Assembly (NCBI RefSeq): GCF_014646995.1
Contig: NZ_BMOI01000003.1
Span: forward strand, 1 to 64,000
Direction of reading: 5' to 3'
DNA from: Curtobacterium luteum
Lineage (GTDB): Bacteria > Actinomycetota > Actinomycetes > Actinomycetales > Microbacteriaceae
DNA: 64,000 bases
Shown here: positions 56,528 through 64,000 of the stretch, one piece after another
How the letters are laid out: every line of letters starts with the position of its first letter
Position numbering within the stretch: the stretch's first letter is position 1
Program-made: the position numbers and the translations under genes
Notes under the pieces: generated by a model
Seen by the model: only the letters and a program-made list of their open reading frames with translations
Told to the model about the DNA's origin: nothing
The model's database searches: none

Positions 56528-57367
56528 TCAGATGCCGAGCAGCCGGAGGTAGGCGTCCCAGAGGGGAACGCCGACGAACGCGCCCACCCACGCGCCGAGG
56601 AGCATCCAGGGCCCGAAGGGGATACCGGTCGATCGACCGGCCCGCCGGACCAGCAGGAGGACGATGCCGAAGGTACCTCCGAGCACGAAGGCACCGAAAG
56701 CACCCACAGCGAGGGGTCCCCATCCGAGGTACGCGAGCAGGAGACCGAGCACACCCGCGAGCTTGACGTCGCCGAGGCCCATACCCCGGGGCACCGCGAT
56801 CGCCAACGCGAGGTACGCGCCACCGAGGACGGCCATGCCGAGAGCGCCCCGGCCGAGGGCTGTCCAGTCGCCCGAACACGCGCTGGCGGCCGTGAGCGCA
56901 AGGGCCACCACGGGGTACATCGGGAGCACGATCCGGTTGGGGAGGGTGTGCGTGTCGAGGTCGATGAGCGCGAGTGCCACGCTGCAGGCCATCACGAACA
57001 GCAGCGCGACGAGGAGCAGGACCGCACCCGCCGTCTCCCCCACCGTCGAACCCGCTCCGGGGAGGAACCGGGCCGTGACGAGCACGAAGAGGACGGCGGT
57101 CATCGCTTCGACGAGGGGGTACCGCGCCGAGATGGGCATCGCACAGTCGCGGCACCGCCCGCGCAGTGCGAGCCACGAGAACACGGGGACGTTGTCCCGG
57201 CCGCGGATCGGACGCTCGCAGCCCGGGCACGCGGACGCAGGTGCGATCACTGAACGCCCGGCCGGGACCCGGTGGACGACGACGTTGAGGAAGGAACCGA
57301 TCGCGAGCCCGACGGCGGCGCCGAACGCGGCGACCAGCGCCGCGAGCGACGGGAGGACACCGGTCAC
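56528..57367 (-). CDS. pilD: Prepilin peptidase / N-methyltransferase PilD
   Basis: 279 residues, about eight helices. Cleaves the short leader of the prepilins encoded upstream and methylates the new N-terminus. The methylase zinc site is C47-x2-C50 and C72-x2-C75 around NVPVFSWLALRGRCRDC. Catalytic Asp residues lie in ALIDLDTHTLPNR and MGLGDVKLAG. GTG start overlapping the upstream stop as GTGA. Confidence 0.96.
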   Translation of the reverse strand: MTGVLPSLAALVAAFGAAVGLAIGSFLNVVVHRVPAGRSVIAPASACPGCERPIRGRDNVPVFSWLALRGRCRDCAMPISARYPLVEAMTAVLFVLVTARFLPGAGSTVGETAGAVLLLVALLFVMACSVALALIDLDTHTLPNRIVLPMYPVVALALTAASACSGDWTALGRGALGMAVLGGAYLALAIAVPRGMGLGDVKLAGVLGLLLAYLGWGPLAVGAFGAFVLGGTFGIVLLLVRRAGRSTGIPFGPWMLLGAWVGAFVGVPLWDAYLRLLGI

Positions 57368-59226
57368 GGGAGGGGCGCCCCGTTCGCGTCGTACGCCGTC
57401 TTGGACTCGACCTGCGTCGCGACGCGGTACGTGGTGACGGTCGGCTGGGGGAACTTCGGCGGGGTGTAGGTCGCCAGACTCGAGTCGAACCGGTACGACT
57501 TCTTGTAGCCCTGACCGGAGGACAGCCCGACGGCGCCGCGGAAGTTCTGGGCGATGGAGCCGCTGACGGTCAGCACACCGCGTCCGGCGGTCGACCCCTT
57601 CGTCCAGTTCTGCACCACGAAGGTGCCCGTGTTCGAGAGGATCGCGGCATCGATCTCACGGTCCGAGGGGAGGATCGTGCTGCCGGTGGACGTGATGGGG
57701 TTCCAGACCCAGACCGCTCGCTGGCCGATGAGCCCGAGGACGGTCGAGGGCGATCGCGTCGCCGGGTAGGTGACGTCGCCGGTGACGTAGAGGTAGTTCT
57801 CCGCCGCGACGGTGACGGCCTTGTCGACGACGCCCTCGACGAAGACGTCGCCCCGGTCACAGCCGTACGGAGCCGAGACCGTCACGCCGCTCCCGGCGGT
57901 CGGGTCCGCTTCCGAGGTGCTCTTGGACGACCCGATGAACGGGTACCCCACGCCGTTCTGCTTGAGGGTCGAGGCGCTGCCGGACGGCGGGCCGACCGCG
58001 GTGCACGCCGTCGCGGTGTTCTTGAGCGCAGCGTTCCCGTTCCAGTAGTTCGGGTCCTGCACGTTCCCGGCGCGGGCGGCGGGTTCGTTCTGCACGTAGA
58101 CGATGTTGTTCTTCGGGACGGGCACGACGGCTCCGGTGGCGCTCCGGAGCTTCGTCGGGTCACCGCACTTGTTCGTCGCATCAGAGGTCTGGGACCCCTG
58201 CGGCCCCGTGACCTGGGCACCCGCGGTCGCCGTCGCTCCGGTGACCTGGGTGACGATCGTCATCGGCGATCGGACGGTCATGGTGCCGTCCCCGTTGAAG
58301 ACGATCTTCGTCGGGCCGGTGTAGAGGCAGCCCGGACCCTCCACCGTGTTCGTCGTCGACGCGAGGTCCGTGCGGGTGAAGTCCCGCAGGTCACCGATCG
58401 TCGCCGGCGGCGTCAGGGTTGACGAGGTCGTCGGGTTCGAGGCGTACCGCCCGACCGTGCACCCGCTGCTCGTGATGCCGTAGACGCTCTGCACCGTGCC
58501 GAGGAACTGCGCGCCGCAGACCTTGATCTGGTCGTTCGACCGGACCGGGCCGGCGAGGACGTCACCGGAACCGAACTGGATCTGGTCGCAGGTCCCGCTC
58601 GTCGCGACCGGTCGGTAGTCGCTCGTGCACGGCGCCGTCCCGCCCGAGACGGCCTTCTCGTTCGTCACGGTCGGGTCGCCGGACTCGTAGTTGGTGAAGT
58701 AGAGGTAGTTGGAGAACCCGTCGGGCCGGACGTTCGCGACCACGGTCCGGGTCGTGTTCCCGGAACGGCCCGTCGACTGGAGACGGATCACGCCCTGCGA
58801 GGAGAGCTTGCTGTTGTCCACGGCGTAGCGGAACGAGGCACCACTCGCCGACCCGTCCCCGGTCGGGACCGATACCCATGGCTGACCAGACTGGTAGTTG
58901 AAGGCCGGGTTGTTGCCGGTGCCCTTCGTGAACGTGCTGGTCGATGCGGCACTGAACGGTGCGTCCTTCTGCCCGTAGTTCCCGTACGTGTTGTCCGCGT
59001 TGAGCCGGGACTGGTAGTCGGCGACTCCCGCGTAGGCCGCGGCGATCGCACGGTTCCAGTCGCGGTCGGTCGAGGTGACGCGGCTGCCGGACGTCGCGAC
59101 CGCGACCATCGTCGCCACGAGCAGCATCACGACGGTGCCGATCCCGATGACCGCAACGAGGGCGATGCCGCGCTCGTCGTCGTGTGCACGGATCGCGAGC
59201 AGGCGGGTACGGAGCAGACGGATCAC
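57364..59226 (-). CDS. Large PilX-type minor pilin/tip protein
   Basis: 620 residues. The N-terminus DDERGIALVAVIGIGTVVMLLVATMV is a prepilin-like or PilX-type signal, cut after Gly, but with no Glu at +5. A long secreted part follows, rich in Ser, Thr, Gly, Asn and Tyr, with eight or more Cys (PCTSDYRP, TCDQIQFGSGDV, KVCGAQF, SGCTVGRY, GCLYTGP, KCGDP, ACTAVG, GCDRGDVFVEG) suited to disulfides. GSGDVLAGPVRSND resembles beta-helix domains in Gram-positive pilus PilX-like proteins. It is far larger than usual PilX. GTG start overlapping the PilW stop. Confidence 0.8.
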   Translation of the reverse strand: MIRLLRTRLLAIRAHDDERGIALVAVIGIGTVVMLLVATMVAVATSGSRVTSTDRDWNRAIAAAYAGVADYQSRLNADNTYGNYGQKDAPFSAASTSTFTKGTGNNPAFNYQSGQPWVSVPTGDGSASGASFRYAVDNSKLSSQGVIRLQSTGRSGNTTRTVVANVRPDGFSNYLYFTNYESGDPTVTNEKAVSGGTAPCTSDYRPVATSGTCDQIQFGSGDVLAGPVRSNDQIKVCGAQFLGTVQSVYGITSSGCTVGRYASNPTTSSTLTPPATIGDLRDFTRTDLASTTNTVEGPGCLYTGPTKIVFNGDGTMTVRSPMTIVTQVTGATATAGAQVTGPQGSQTSDATNKCGDPTKLRSATGAVVPVPKNNIVYVQNEPAARAGNVQDPNYWNGNAALKNTATACTAVGPPSGSASTLKQNGVGYPFIGSSKSTSEADPTAGSGVTVSAPYGCDRGDVFVEGVVDKAVTVAAENYLYVTGDVTYPATRSPSTVLGLIGQRAVWVWNPITSTGSTILPSDREIDAAILSNTGTFVVQNWTKGSTAGRGVLTVSGSIAQNFRGAVGLSSGQGYKKSYRFDSSLATYTPPKFPQPTVTTYRVATQVESKTAYDANGAPLP

Positions 59227-59924
59227 GATGACGCTCCCATCACGATGTTCGGCAGGCTCGCGGTGTTCGCGAGCGTGACGGCGTTCTTGTCGGTCGCGCT
59301 CGACCCGACGGTGACCGAGACCCCGACCGACCGGATGTTCGGGATGTCGACCGCGCCGACCGTCGCCGGGAGCGCAGCACCCGACGCGTCCGCGAACGTG
59401 AAGAGGGACGTGCTCACCACCGACGTCGCGAGCACGCGCGTCGAGGTCGGTGTGTTCGAGAGCGTCGCCGCGTTCGAGAGGGGGAAGGCGTAGTAGGAGG
59501 AGTTGCCCGCGACGGCCGTCCCGGACCACTTCGTCTCGGTGATGCGCTTCGTCGTCGGATCGAGGGTGAGCTGCACCTCGACGGGCTGCGACAGCGTCGA
59601 GTCGAGGTTGACGTAGGCGAAGAAGCGGATCGACGTCGGGCTCGCGTACTGGAACGCGTACTGCGGGTCGTCGCCGGTGGGCACCGGGTTGTCCGTCGCG
59701 GCCCGGAGCACGCGACCGATCTCGTTCATCGCGACCGACGCTGACCGGGTGTTCTGGCTGACCGAGCGCGCGGTCACGGACGCCTTCTGCGAGGAGATGA
59801 GGAACGAGCCCGCGATCGTGAGCACGAGCAACGACAGGCTCATCGCCACGAGGAGCTCGACGAGTGTCAGGCCGTCCTCGCCGGCCCGGAACCGTGCGAG
59901 CGATCGCTGAGTACGGACGATCAC
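59223..59924 (-). CDS. PilW-type minor pilin
   Basis: 233 residues. Class III-type prepilin leader ending GEDG, then LTLVELLVAMSLSLLVLTIAGSFL with Glu at +5. The C-terminal part is beta-rich and Ser/Thr-rich, without Cys. GTG start overlapping the PilV stop (GTGA). It probably belongs to the initiating tip complex. Confidence 0.85.
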   Translation of the reverse strand: MIVRTQRSLARFRAGEDGLTLVELLVAMSLSLLVLTIAGSFLISSQKASVTARSVSQNTRSASVAMNEIGRVLRAATDNPVPTGDDPQYAFQYASPTSIRFFAYVNLDSTLSQPVEVQLTLDPTTKRITETKWSGTAVAGNSSYYAFPLSNAATLSNTPTSTRVLATSVVSTSLFTFADASGAALPATVGAVDIPNIRSVGVSVTVGSSATDKNAVTLANTASLPNIVMGASS

Positions 59925-61303
59925 GAGGTCGGCACCGATCGGGGGTCGAGCGTCACCGTGTTGCCGCTCGTCGAGACGACCTGGTTGGACGCGTCGGGGT
60001 TCGCCTTGACGTTCTGCGAGTCACTGCTCAGCAGGCCGCCGATCGCGGTGGTCCCGCGGAGGGTCCACGTGCCGAACGGCAGCGCGATGGTCGTCGCCTT
60101 CGACGGCGTCATGCCGGTGAAGTAGTAGGTCGTGGACGGGGAGCAGCCGGGGTCACCGCCGGCCACTGCGCTGGTGTTCTTCACGGTCGCGGCCAGGACG
60201 GTGTCGATGCCGCCCATCTTGACGTCGATGATCCCCATCGGGGCCCGCGCCGTCGCCGTCAGCGTCGTCGTCGGGAGGAAGCCCGGGGTCGTGCCGTCCG
60301 ACGCGTTGAAGATGTTCGGGGACGTCGCGAGCTTGTTCGACGTCGGCCAGTTGGTCGGGTCGACATCCGTGCAGGTCGACGTGAGACCGCCGGCGATCAC
60401 GTTCCACTGGTACGGGAAGACCGTCGCCGTGGTCGTCTGGAAGGTGTTGACGATGCCGTTGTACTCGTACGAGACCGGCAGGCTCGCCGGGAGCTTCGCC
60501 GTGACGCCGTCCTTGAGGTTGAGCGGGGAGCCGAAGGTCGCCGTGATCGCCTGGCCGTAGAGGAACGTCCTGTTGCCCACACCGCCGGCGACGGTGGCCA
60601 CCGAGTAGTACGGGGCTGTGGCGCCGAGGGGGTCGACGTTCCCGGCCTTCGAGATGGTGACCCGGTAGGTGCCGGGCGTGACGCCGACCGCGTAGCTGCA
60701 GCCGTTCGAGTCGGTCGCCGCAGGGGGGTTCGCGAGGCTGCTCGCGCCGCCCGACACCGGTGTGATGGTCACGGCGACGCCGGAGTTCGGGCCGCCGTTC
60801 GCGGTGCGGACCCCGATCACGATCGTCGAGGCGTTGGCGCTCGAGACCGCCGAGGACGGGGAGATCAGCGTGTCCAGGACGACGCTCTTCTGCCGTGGCG
60901 ACGTCCCACTGGTCCACGACACGGTGACGGAGACACGCTTGTAGGCGAGGACACCGGACCCGGCGCCGCAGGAGTTCGGCGTGTCCGTGCCGTCGGAGTT
61001 GATCCAGTTCGTCGTCTGCTTGATCGTGAACGACTGGTTCCCGACGTTCTGGCTCGACGTGTCGTCGTCGAGGGTGAAGACGTCCTTGGTGCTGCGGGCG
61101 AGGTCGATCGCCTGGTTCGCGAGGTTCAGAGCGGCCTCGCGCGATCGGTTGTCCTGCGTGAGGTACAGCGTCGACACGATGCCCGCGGCGACGCCTGCGG
61201 CGATCATCGCGAAGATCGTCATCGCGACCATCACCTCGATGATCGTGAAGCCCTCCTCGGACTCCCGCGCCGCGCGGAGGCGGTCGACGATGCGCAGCAG
61301 CAT
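59921..61303 (-). CDS. PilV-type minor pilin with Ig/regulatory-like insert
   Basis: 460 residues. Prepilin leader ESEEG then FTIIEVMVAMTIFAMIAAGVAAGIV, with Glu at +5. Residues about 165-270 read like a transthyretin or carboxypeptidase-regulatory-like unit (SGVAVTITPVSGG, ATDSNGCSYAVGVTPGTYRVTISKAG), which in tip proteins can bind ligands or stiffen the stalk. A second such unit may lie near 390-440 (GTWTLRGTT). ATG with GAAGGA. Starts a block downstream of the pilA terminator. Confidence 0.85.
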   Translation of the reverse strand: MLLRIVDRLRAARESEEGFTIIEVMVAMTIFAMIAAGVAAGIVSTLYLTQDNRSREAALNLANQAIDLARSTKDVFTLDDDTSSQNVGNQSFTIKQTTNWINSDGTDTPNSCGAGSGVLAYKRVSVTVSWTSGTSPRQKSVVLDTLISPSSAVSSANASTIVIGVRTANGGPNSGVAVTITPVSGGASSLANPPAATDSNGCSYAVGVTPGTYRVTISKAGNVDPLGATAPYYSVATVAGGVGNRTFLYGQAITATFGSPLNLKDGVTAKLPASLPVSYEYNGIVNTFQTTTATVFPYQWNVIAGGLTSTCTDVDPTNWPTSNKLATSPNIFNASDGTTPGFLPTTTLTATARAPMGIIDVKMGGIDTVLAATVKNTSAVAGGDPGCSPSTTYYFTGMTPSKATTIALPFGTWTLRGTTAIGGLLSSDSQNVKANPDASNQVVSTSGNTVTLDPRSVPTS

Positions 61304-61343
61304 GCTCGGTCCTTCTCGTTCGCAGCGGACGGGGGTTGTTGCG

Positions 61344-61377
61344 CCAACGGGCCGCGACGTGGGTCGCGGCCCGTTGG
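61344..61377 (-). terminator. pilA terminator
   Basis: Perfect 15-bp stem (61344-61358 with 61363-61377), 4-nt loop, 11 bp after the pilA stop. It lets pilA be expressed well above the minor pilins. Confidence 0.85.
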
Positions 61378-61388
61378 TCGGGATCAGG

Positions 61389-61847
61389 TCAGCAGCTGGC
61401 GCCGTCGACCACACCGGACGTGTCGGACGTGCAGAAGTCCTTGCCGGTCGAGCTGCGGCCGACCACCTTGAACGTCGGAGCCGTCGCGGTACCGCCCGTC
61501 GTGTAGGTGATGGTGGTGGTGTCCGCGCCCTGGCTCGCGCCGGCGCTCTTCAGCGCCGCCGTCAGCGGCGTCCCACCGGTCCCGTTCGAGTAGGTTCCAG
61601 CGGTCGGGAAGGACCCGTTGGTCGACTGGATGCTGATGACGGCGGTCTTGAAGTTCGTGATGTCCGACTTCGCGGAACTGTCCTTCGCGCTGTTCGTGAT
61701 GCCCAGGTACACCGGGATGGCGATCGCAGCGAGGATACCGATGATGATCACGACGACCAGGAGCTCGATGAGCGTGAAGCCCTTCTCGTTCTCCTCGAGG
61801 AGACCCTTGCGGCGAGCGTTCAGCTTGCCCATGAGAGCGAAGTACAT
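61389..61847 (-). CDS. pilA: Major type IV pilin PilA
   Basis: 152 residues. Leader MYFALMGKLNARRKGLLEENEKG, then FTLIELLVVVIIIGILAAIAIP with Glu at +5: a textbook type IVa prepilin. Mature protein is about 129 residues with a single C-terminal Cys pair (DFCTSDTSGVVDGASC). ATG chosen at 61847; an internal Met six codons later is possible. It is a separate transcription unit between two hairpins. Confidence 0.95.
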   Translation of the reverse strand: MYFALMGKLNARRKGLLEENEKGFTLIELLVVVIIIGILAAIAIPVYLGITNSAKDSSAKSDITNFKTAVISIQSTNGSFPTAGTYSNGTGGTPLTAALKSAGASQGADTTTITYTTGGTATAPTFKVVGRSSTGKDFCTSDTSGVVDGASC

Positions 61848-61913
61848 GGTGATTCCGTTCGTTGGGAATGTGAATGGGAATGTGGTTCGGGGCTTGCTCT
61901 GCCGCCGCTGACG

Positions 61914-61942
61914 AGCGTATTCACCGCTGTTTCTGCGCATAA
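61914..61942 (-). promoter_or_regulatory. pilA: Candidate pilA promoter
   Basis: TTATGC, 17-bp spacer, TACGCT on the minus strand, 67 bp before the pilA ATG, in a relatively AT-rich stretch. The -35 is weak. Confidence 0.4.
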
Positions 61943-62001
61943 TCCCGAGAACGGGGGTGATCCGCGTACCGAAATGCCCCCAGTACCGGGGGTGGCGACG
62001 G

Positions 62002-62034
62002 CGATGCCCACCCCCCGAGCGAGGGTGGGCATCG
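62002..62034 (-). terminator. Terminator after pilC
   Basis: 12-bp perfect stem cgatgcccaccc/gggtgggcatcg, 9-nt loop, 7 bp after the pilC stop. Confidence 0.8.
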
Positions 62035-62041
62035 TCGGGCG

Positions 62042-63265
62042 CTACTTGACGAGCGACGAGATCTGGAAGATCGGCATGTAGAGCGCGATGATCATGCCGC
62101 CGACCACGACACCGAGGAAACCGATCAGCAGTGGCTCGATGAGCGAGGTCAATGCTTCCGTGGATGCCTGGACCTCATTGTCGTAGAACACGGCGATGCG
62201 TTCGAGCATCACTTCCATGGAACCCGCGTCCTCACCCACTGCGATCATTTGCGCGACCATTGCCGGGAACACCGTTTCCCGTTCGAGCCCGGAAGCGATC
62301 GATTCACCTTTCCGGACCCCCTCGGAAATGCGCTGCAATGACCGTTGCACAACAAAGTTGTTCGACACCTGCCCGGCGATCTGCAATGCCTCGAGGATCG
62401 GGACGCCGGCGCCGATCATGTTCGACAGGTTCCGGGCGAACCGAGCCATCACGATCTTGCGGTTGAGCTGCCCGAACACCGGGAGTCGCAGCTTCAACGG
62501 ATCGACAGCGGCGCGGACCCGGTCGGTGTTCTTGTTCGCGCGCCACCAGACCCACCCCACGATGACGGCGACCGCGAGTGCCGGACCGACGTAGACCATC
62601 GCGTGCGAGAGCCCCACCAGGATCTGCGTCGGCAACGGCAGCTGCCCCCCGAGCGACGCGAACATGTCCTGGAAGATCGGCACGATGAACACGAGCATGA
62701 TCACGACGGCTGCCAGCGACATGACGAGCACCACCACCGGGTACGTCATCGCCGACTTGATCGTCGACCGGAGCTTGTGCTCCTTCTCGAAGTTCGTCGC
62801 CACCGAGTCCATCGCCTGGTCGAGGAACCCGCCCGTCTCCCCCGCCCGGATCATGTTGATCATGATCGGCGGGAAGTCCACCGGGTACTTCGCGACCGCG
62901 TCGGAGAACGAGACACCGCGTTCGACGTCGTCCCGGACCTTGCCGAGGATGTCCTTGAGCTTCTTGTTCTCGGTCTGGTCGGCGAGGATCGTCAGCGCCC
63001 GGAGCAGGGAGAGCCCGGAGGTCAGCATGGTCGAGGCCTGACGGGACATGATCGCGAGGTCCTTGAGCCCCACGCCCTTCTCGAACCCGGGGATCTTGAT
63101 CTCGGTCTGCAGGCCGGTCCCGGGCTTGGCCTCGGTGATGGCAATCGGCGAGACGCCCATGCCGCGCAGGCGCTGGACGACGGCGCCCTCGGATGCGGCG
63201 TCGAGCCGTCCCTTGACGAGCTTGCCGCTGCCGTCTCGGCCGCGGTAGTCGAAGGCGAGCGACAT
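62042..63265 (-). CDS. pilC: Type IV pilus inner-membrane platform protein PilC
   Basis: 407 residues, GspF/PilC family: FDYRGRDGSGKLVKGRLDA, then two cytoplasmic helical repeats (FTRQLATML-type IMSRQASTMLTSGLSLLRAL and RNLSNMIGAGVPILEALQ) each before membrane segments (YPVVVLVMSLAAVVIMLVFIVP, PLLIGFLGVVVGGMIIALYMPIF). Turned by the assembly and retraction ATPases. ATG shares a base with the pilT stop (TGATG). Confidence 0.96.
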   Translation of the reverse strand: MSLAFDYRGRDGSGKLVKGRLDAASEGAVVQRLRGMGVSPIAITEAKPGTGLQTEIKIPGFEKGVGLKDLAIMSRQASTMLTSGLSLLRALTILADQTENKKLKDILGKVRDDVERGVSFSDAVAKYPVDFPPIMINMIRAGETGGFLDQAMDSVATNFEKEHKLRSTIKSAMTYPVVVLVMSLAAVVIMLVFIVPIFQDMFASLGGQLPLPTQILVGLSHAMVYVGPALAVAVIVGWVWWRANKNTDRVRAAVDPLKLRLPVFGQLNRKIVMARFARNLSNMIGAGVPILEALQIAGQVSNNFVVQRSLQRISEGVRKGESIASGLERETVFPAMVAQMIAVGEDAGSMEVMLERIAVFYDNEVQASTEALTSLIEPLLIGFLGVVVGGMIIALYMPIFQISSLVK

Positions 63266-64000
63266 CAGTGGCCTCCCGAGTACTTGTCGCCGAAGTCGAT
63301 CTCCGACGCGGCGATCGCGGCGGCGGAGGAGTCGGACGGGGACTCGACGCGTTGGACGAGCCGGTCGAAGCCGTCGTGGTCGTGGACCTTCTCCATCGCC
63401 GCACGGCGGGTGATCGTGCCGACGTTGACGAGTTCGGCGAGGTCCTGGTCCATGGTGTGCATGCCGGCGTCACGGCCGGCCTGCATGGCGGAGGTGATCT
63501 GGTAGGTCTTGCCCTCGCGGATGAGGTTCCCGATCGCCGGCGTGGTCTTCATGATCTCGGTCGCGACGACACGACCGGCGCCGTTCGCCTTCGGCACGAG
63601 GGTCTGGCAGACGACGCCCTCGAGGGTGGAGGCGAGCTGCGTCCGGATCTGCCCCTGCTGGTGCGGCGGGAAGACGTCGATGACGCGGTCGATGGTGCCC
63701 GGTGCGCTCTGCGTGTGCAGGGTGGCGAAGACGAGGTGTCCGGTCTCGGCGGCGGTGAGGGCGACGGAGATCGTCTCGAGGTCGCGGAGCTCGCCGATGA
63801 GGATGACGTCGGGGTCCTGCCGGAGCACGTGCTTCAGCGCGGCGGCGAAGGAGTGCGTGTCGGCGCCGACCTCGCGCTGGTTGATGATCGCCTTCTTGTG
63901 GTCGTGCATGAACTCGATCGGGTCCTCGACCGTCACGATGTGGTCGGCCCGGGTCTCGTTGACGAGGTCGATGAGGGCGGCGAGGGTGGTCGACTTGCCG
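63265..64000 (-). CDS. pilT: Type IV pilus retraction ATPase PilT (5' part beyond window)
   Basis: About 245 C-terminal codons; the gene continues past the right edge, which falls inside the Walker A loop (GKSTTLAALID is the first readable part). Asp box TVEDPIEF, Walker B DPDVILIGELRDLETI, His box GHLVFATLHTQSAPGTIDRV are complete, and the PilT-type AIGNLIREGKTYQI (AIRNLIRE) motif is present. The end is a Ser/Ala-rich tail. It powers pilus retraction and twitching. Confidence 0.95.
   Translation of the reverse strand, partial: GKSTTLAALIDLVNETRADHIVTVEDPIEFMHDHKKAIINQREVGADTHSFAAALKHVLRQDPDVILIGELRDLETISVALTAAETGHLVFATLHTQSAPGTIDRVIDVFPPHQQGQIRTQLASTLEGVVCQTLVPKANGAGRVVATEIMKTTPAIGNLIREGKTYQITSAMQAGRDAGMHTMDQDLAELVNVGTITRRAAMEKVHDHDGFDRLVQRVESPSDSSAAAIAASEIDFGDKYSGGH

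Overview
The window is very GC-rich, almost fully coding DNA from a Gram-positive actinobacterium. GTG starts, GTGA/ATGA stop-start overlaps, leaderless genes, a class E sortase-type signal (LAFTG), a SARP-type regulator and a ribosomal region without rpsD or rpsN all fit the Micrococcales. My best guess is Microbacteriaceae, close to Curtobacterium; that placement is inference from gene content and protein style, not from a search.

Layout. 1-1.1 kb: 3' part of a THUMP-like methyltransferase, then a strong shared terminator. 1.1-9.7 kb (minus): a DUF4190-type membrane protein, then the tsaD-rimI-tsaB and tsaE-alr-alr clusters (tRNA t6A modification, protein acetylation, D-alanine supply), acpS and glmS. 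Two truncated gene stumps lie back to back between tsaB and tsaE. 9.7-14 kb: gpx and coaA (plus), a 17-bp palindromic repeat array and a 25-bp-stem terminator, then glmM, rpsI and rplM (minus). 14-25 kb is accessory material placed between rplM and rplQ: an ExeM/NucH-type secreted nuclease, an MBL hydrolase coupled to truA, a DrrAB-type ABC exporter, a giant SARP/NB-ARC regulator and an FUSC-type membrane protein.

25-42.5 kb is the ribosomal region, all minus except one LCP cell-wall ligase: rplQ, rpoA, rpsK, rpsM, rpmJ, infA; then map, adk, secY and the spc and S10 genes back to rpsJ, which has a roughly 370-470 nt leader. 42.9-46.2 kb holds an orphan DarT-like ADP-ribosyltransferase with a zinc-knuckle N-terminus, a topoisomerase IB, and a LAXTG surface protein broken by two compensating frameshifts. 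46.5-51 kb is the str operon (rpsL, rpsG, fusA, tuf). 51-53.8 kb holds three small envelope proteins of unknown role. 53.9-64 kb is a type IV pilus cluster (pilT, pilC, pilA, three minor pilins, prepilin peptidase, pilM, pilN, pilO) that runs off the right edge.

Two regulatory themes recur. At least seven first-of-unit genes have a TANNNT hexamer 6-7 nt before the start codon and no Shine-Dalgarno, as expected for leaderless mRNAs. Intergenic hairpins carrying GGGAGGC/GCCTCCC (or close variants) in their arms recur at six places, mostly at gene 3' ends. The most interesting single gene is the DarT-like protein: it keeps the TH..NL motif and the catalytic-type Glu, lacks the usual NAD-binding Arg, and has no DarG partner nearby.
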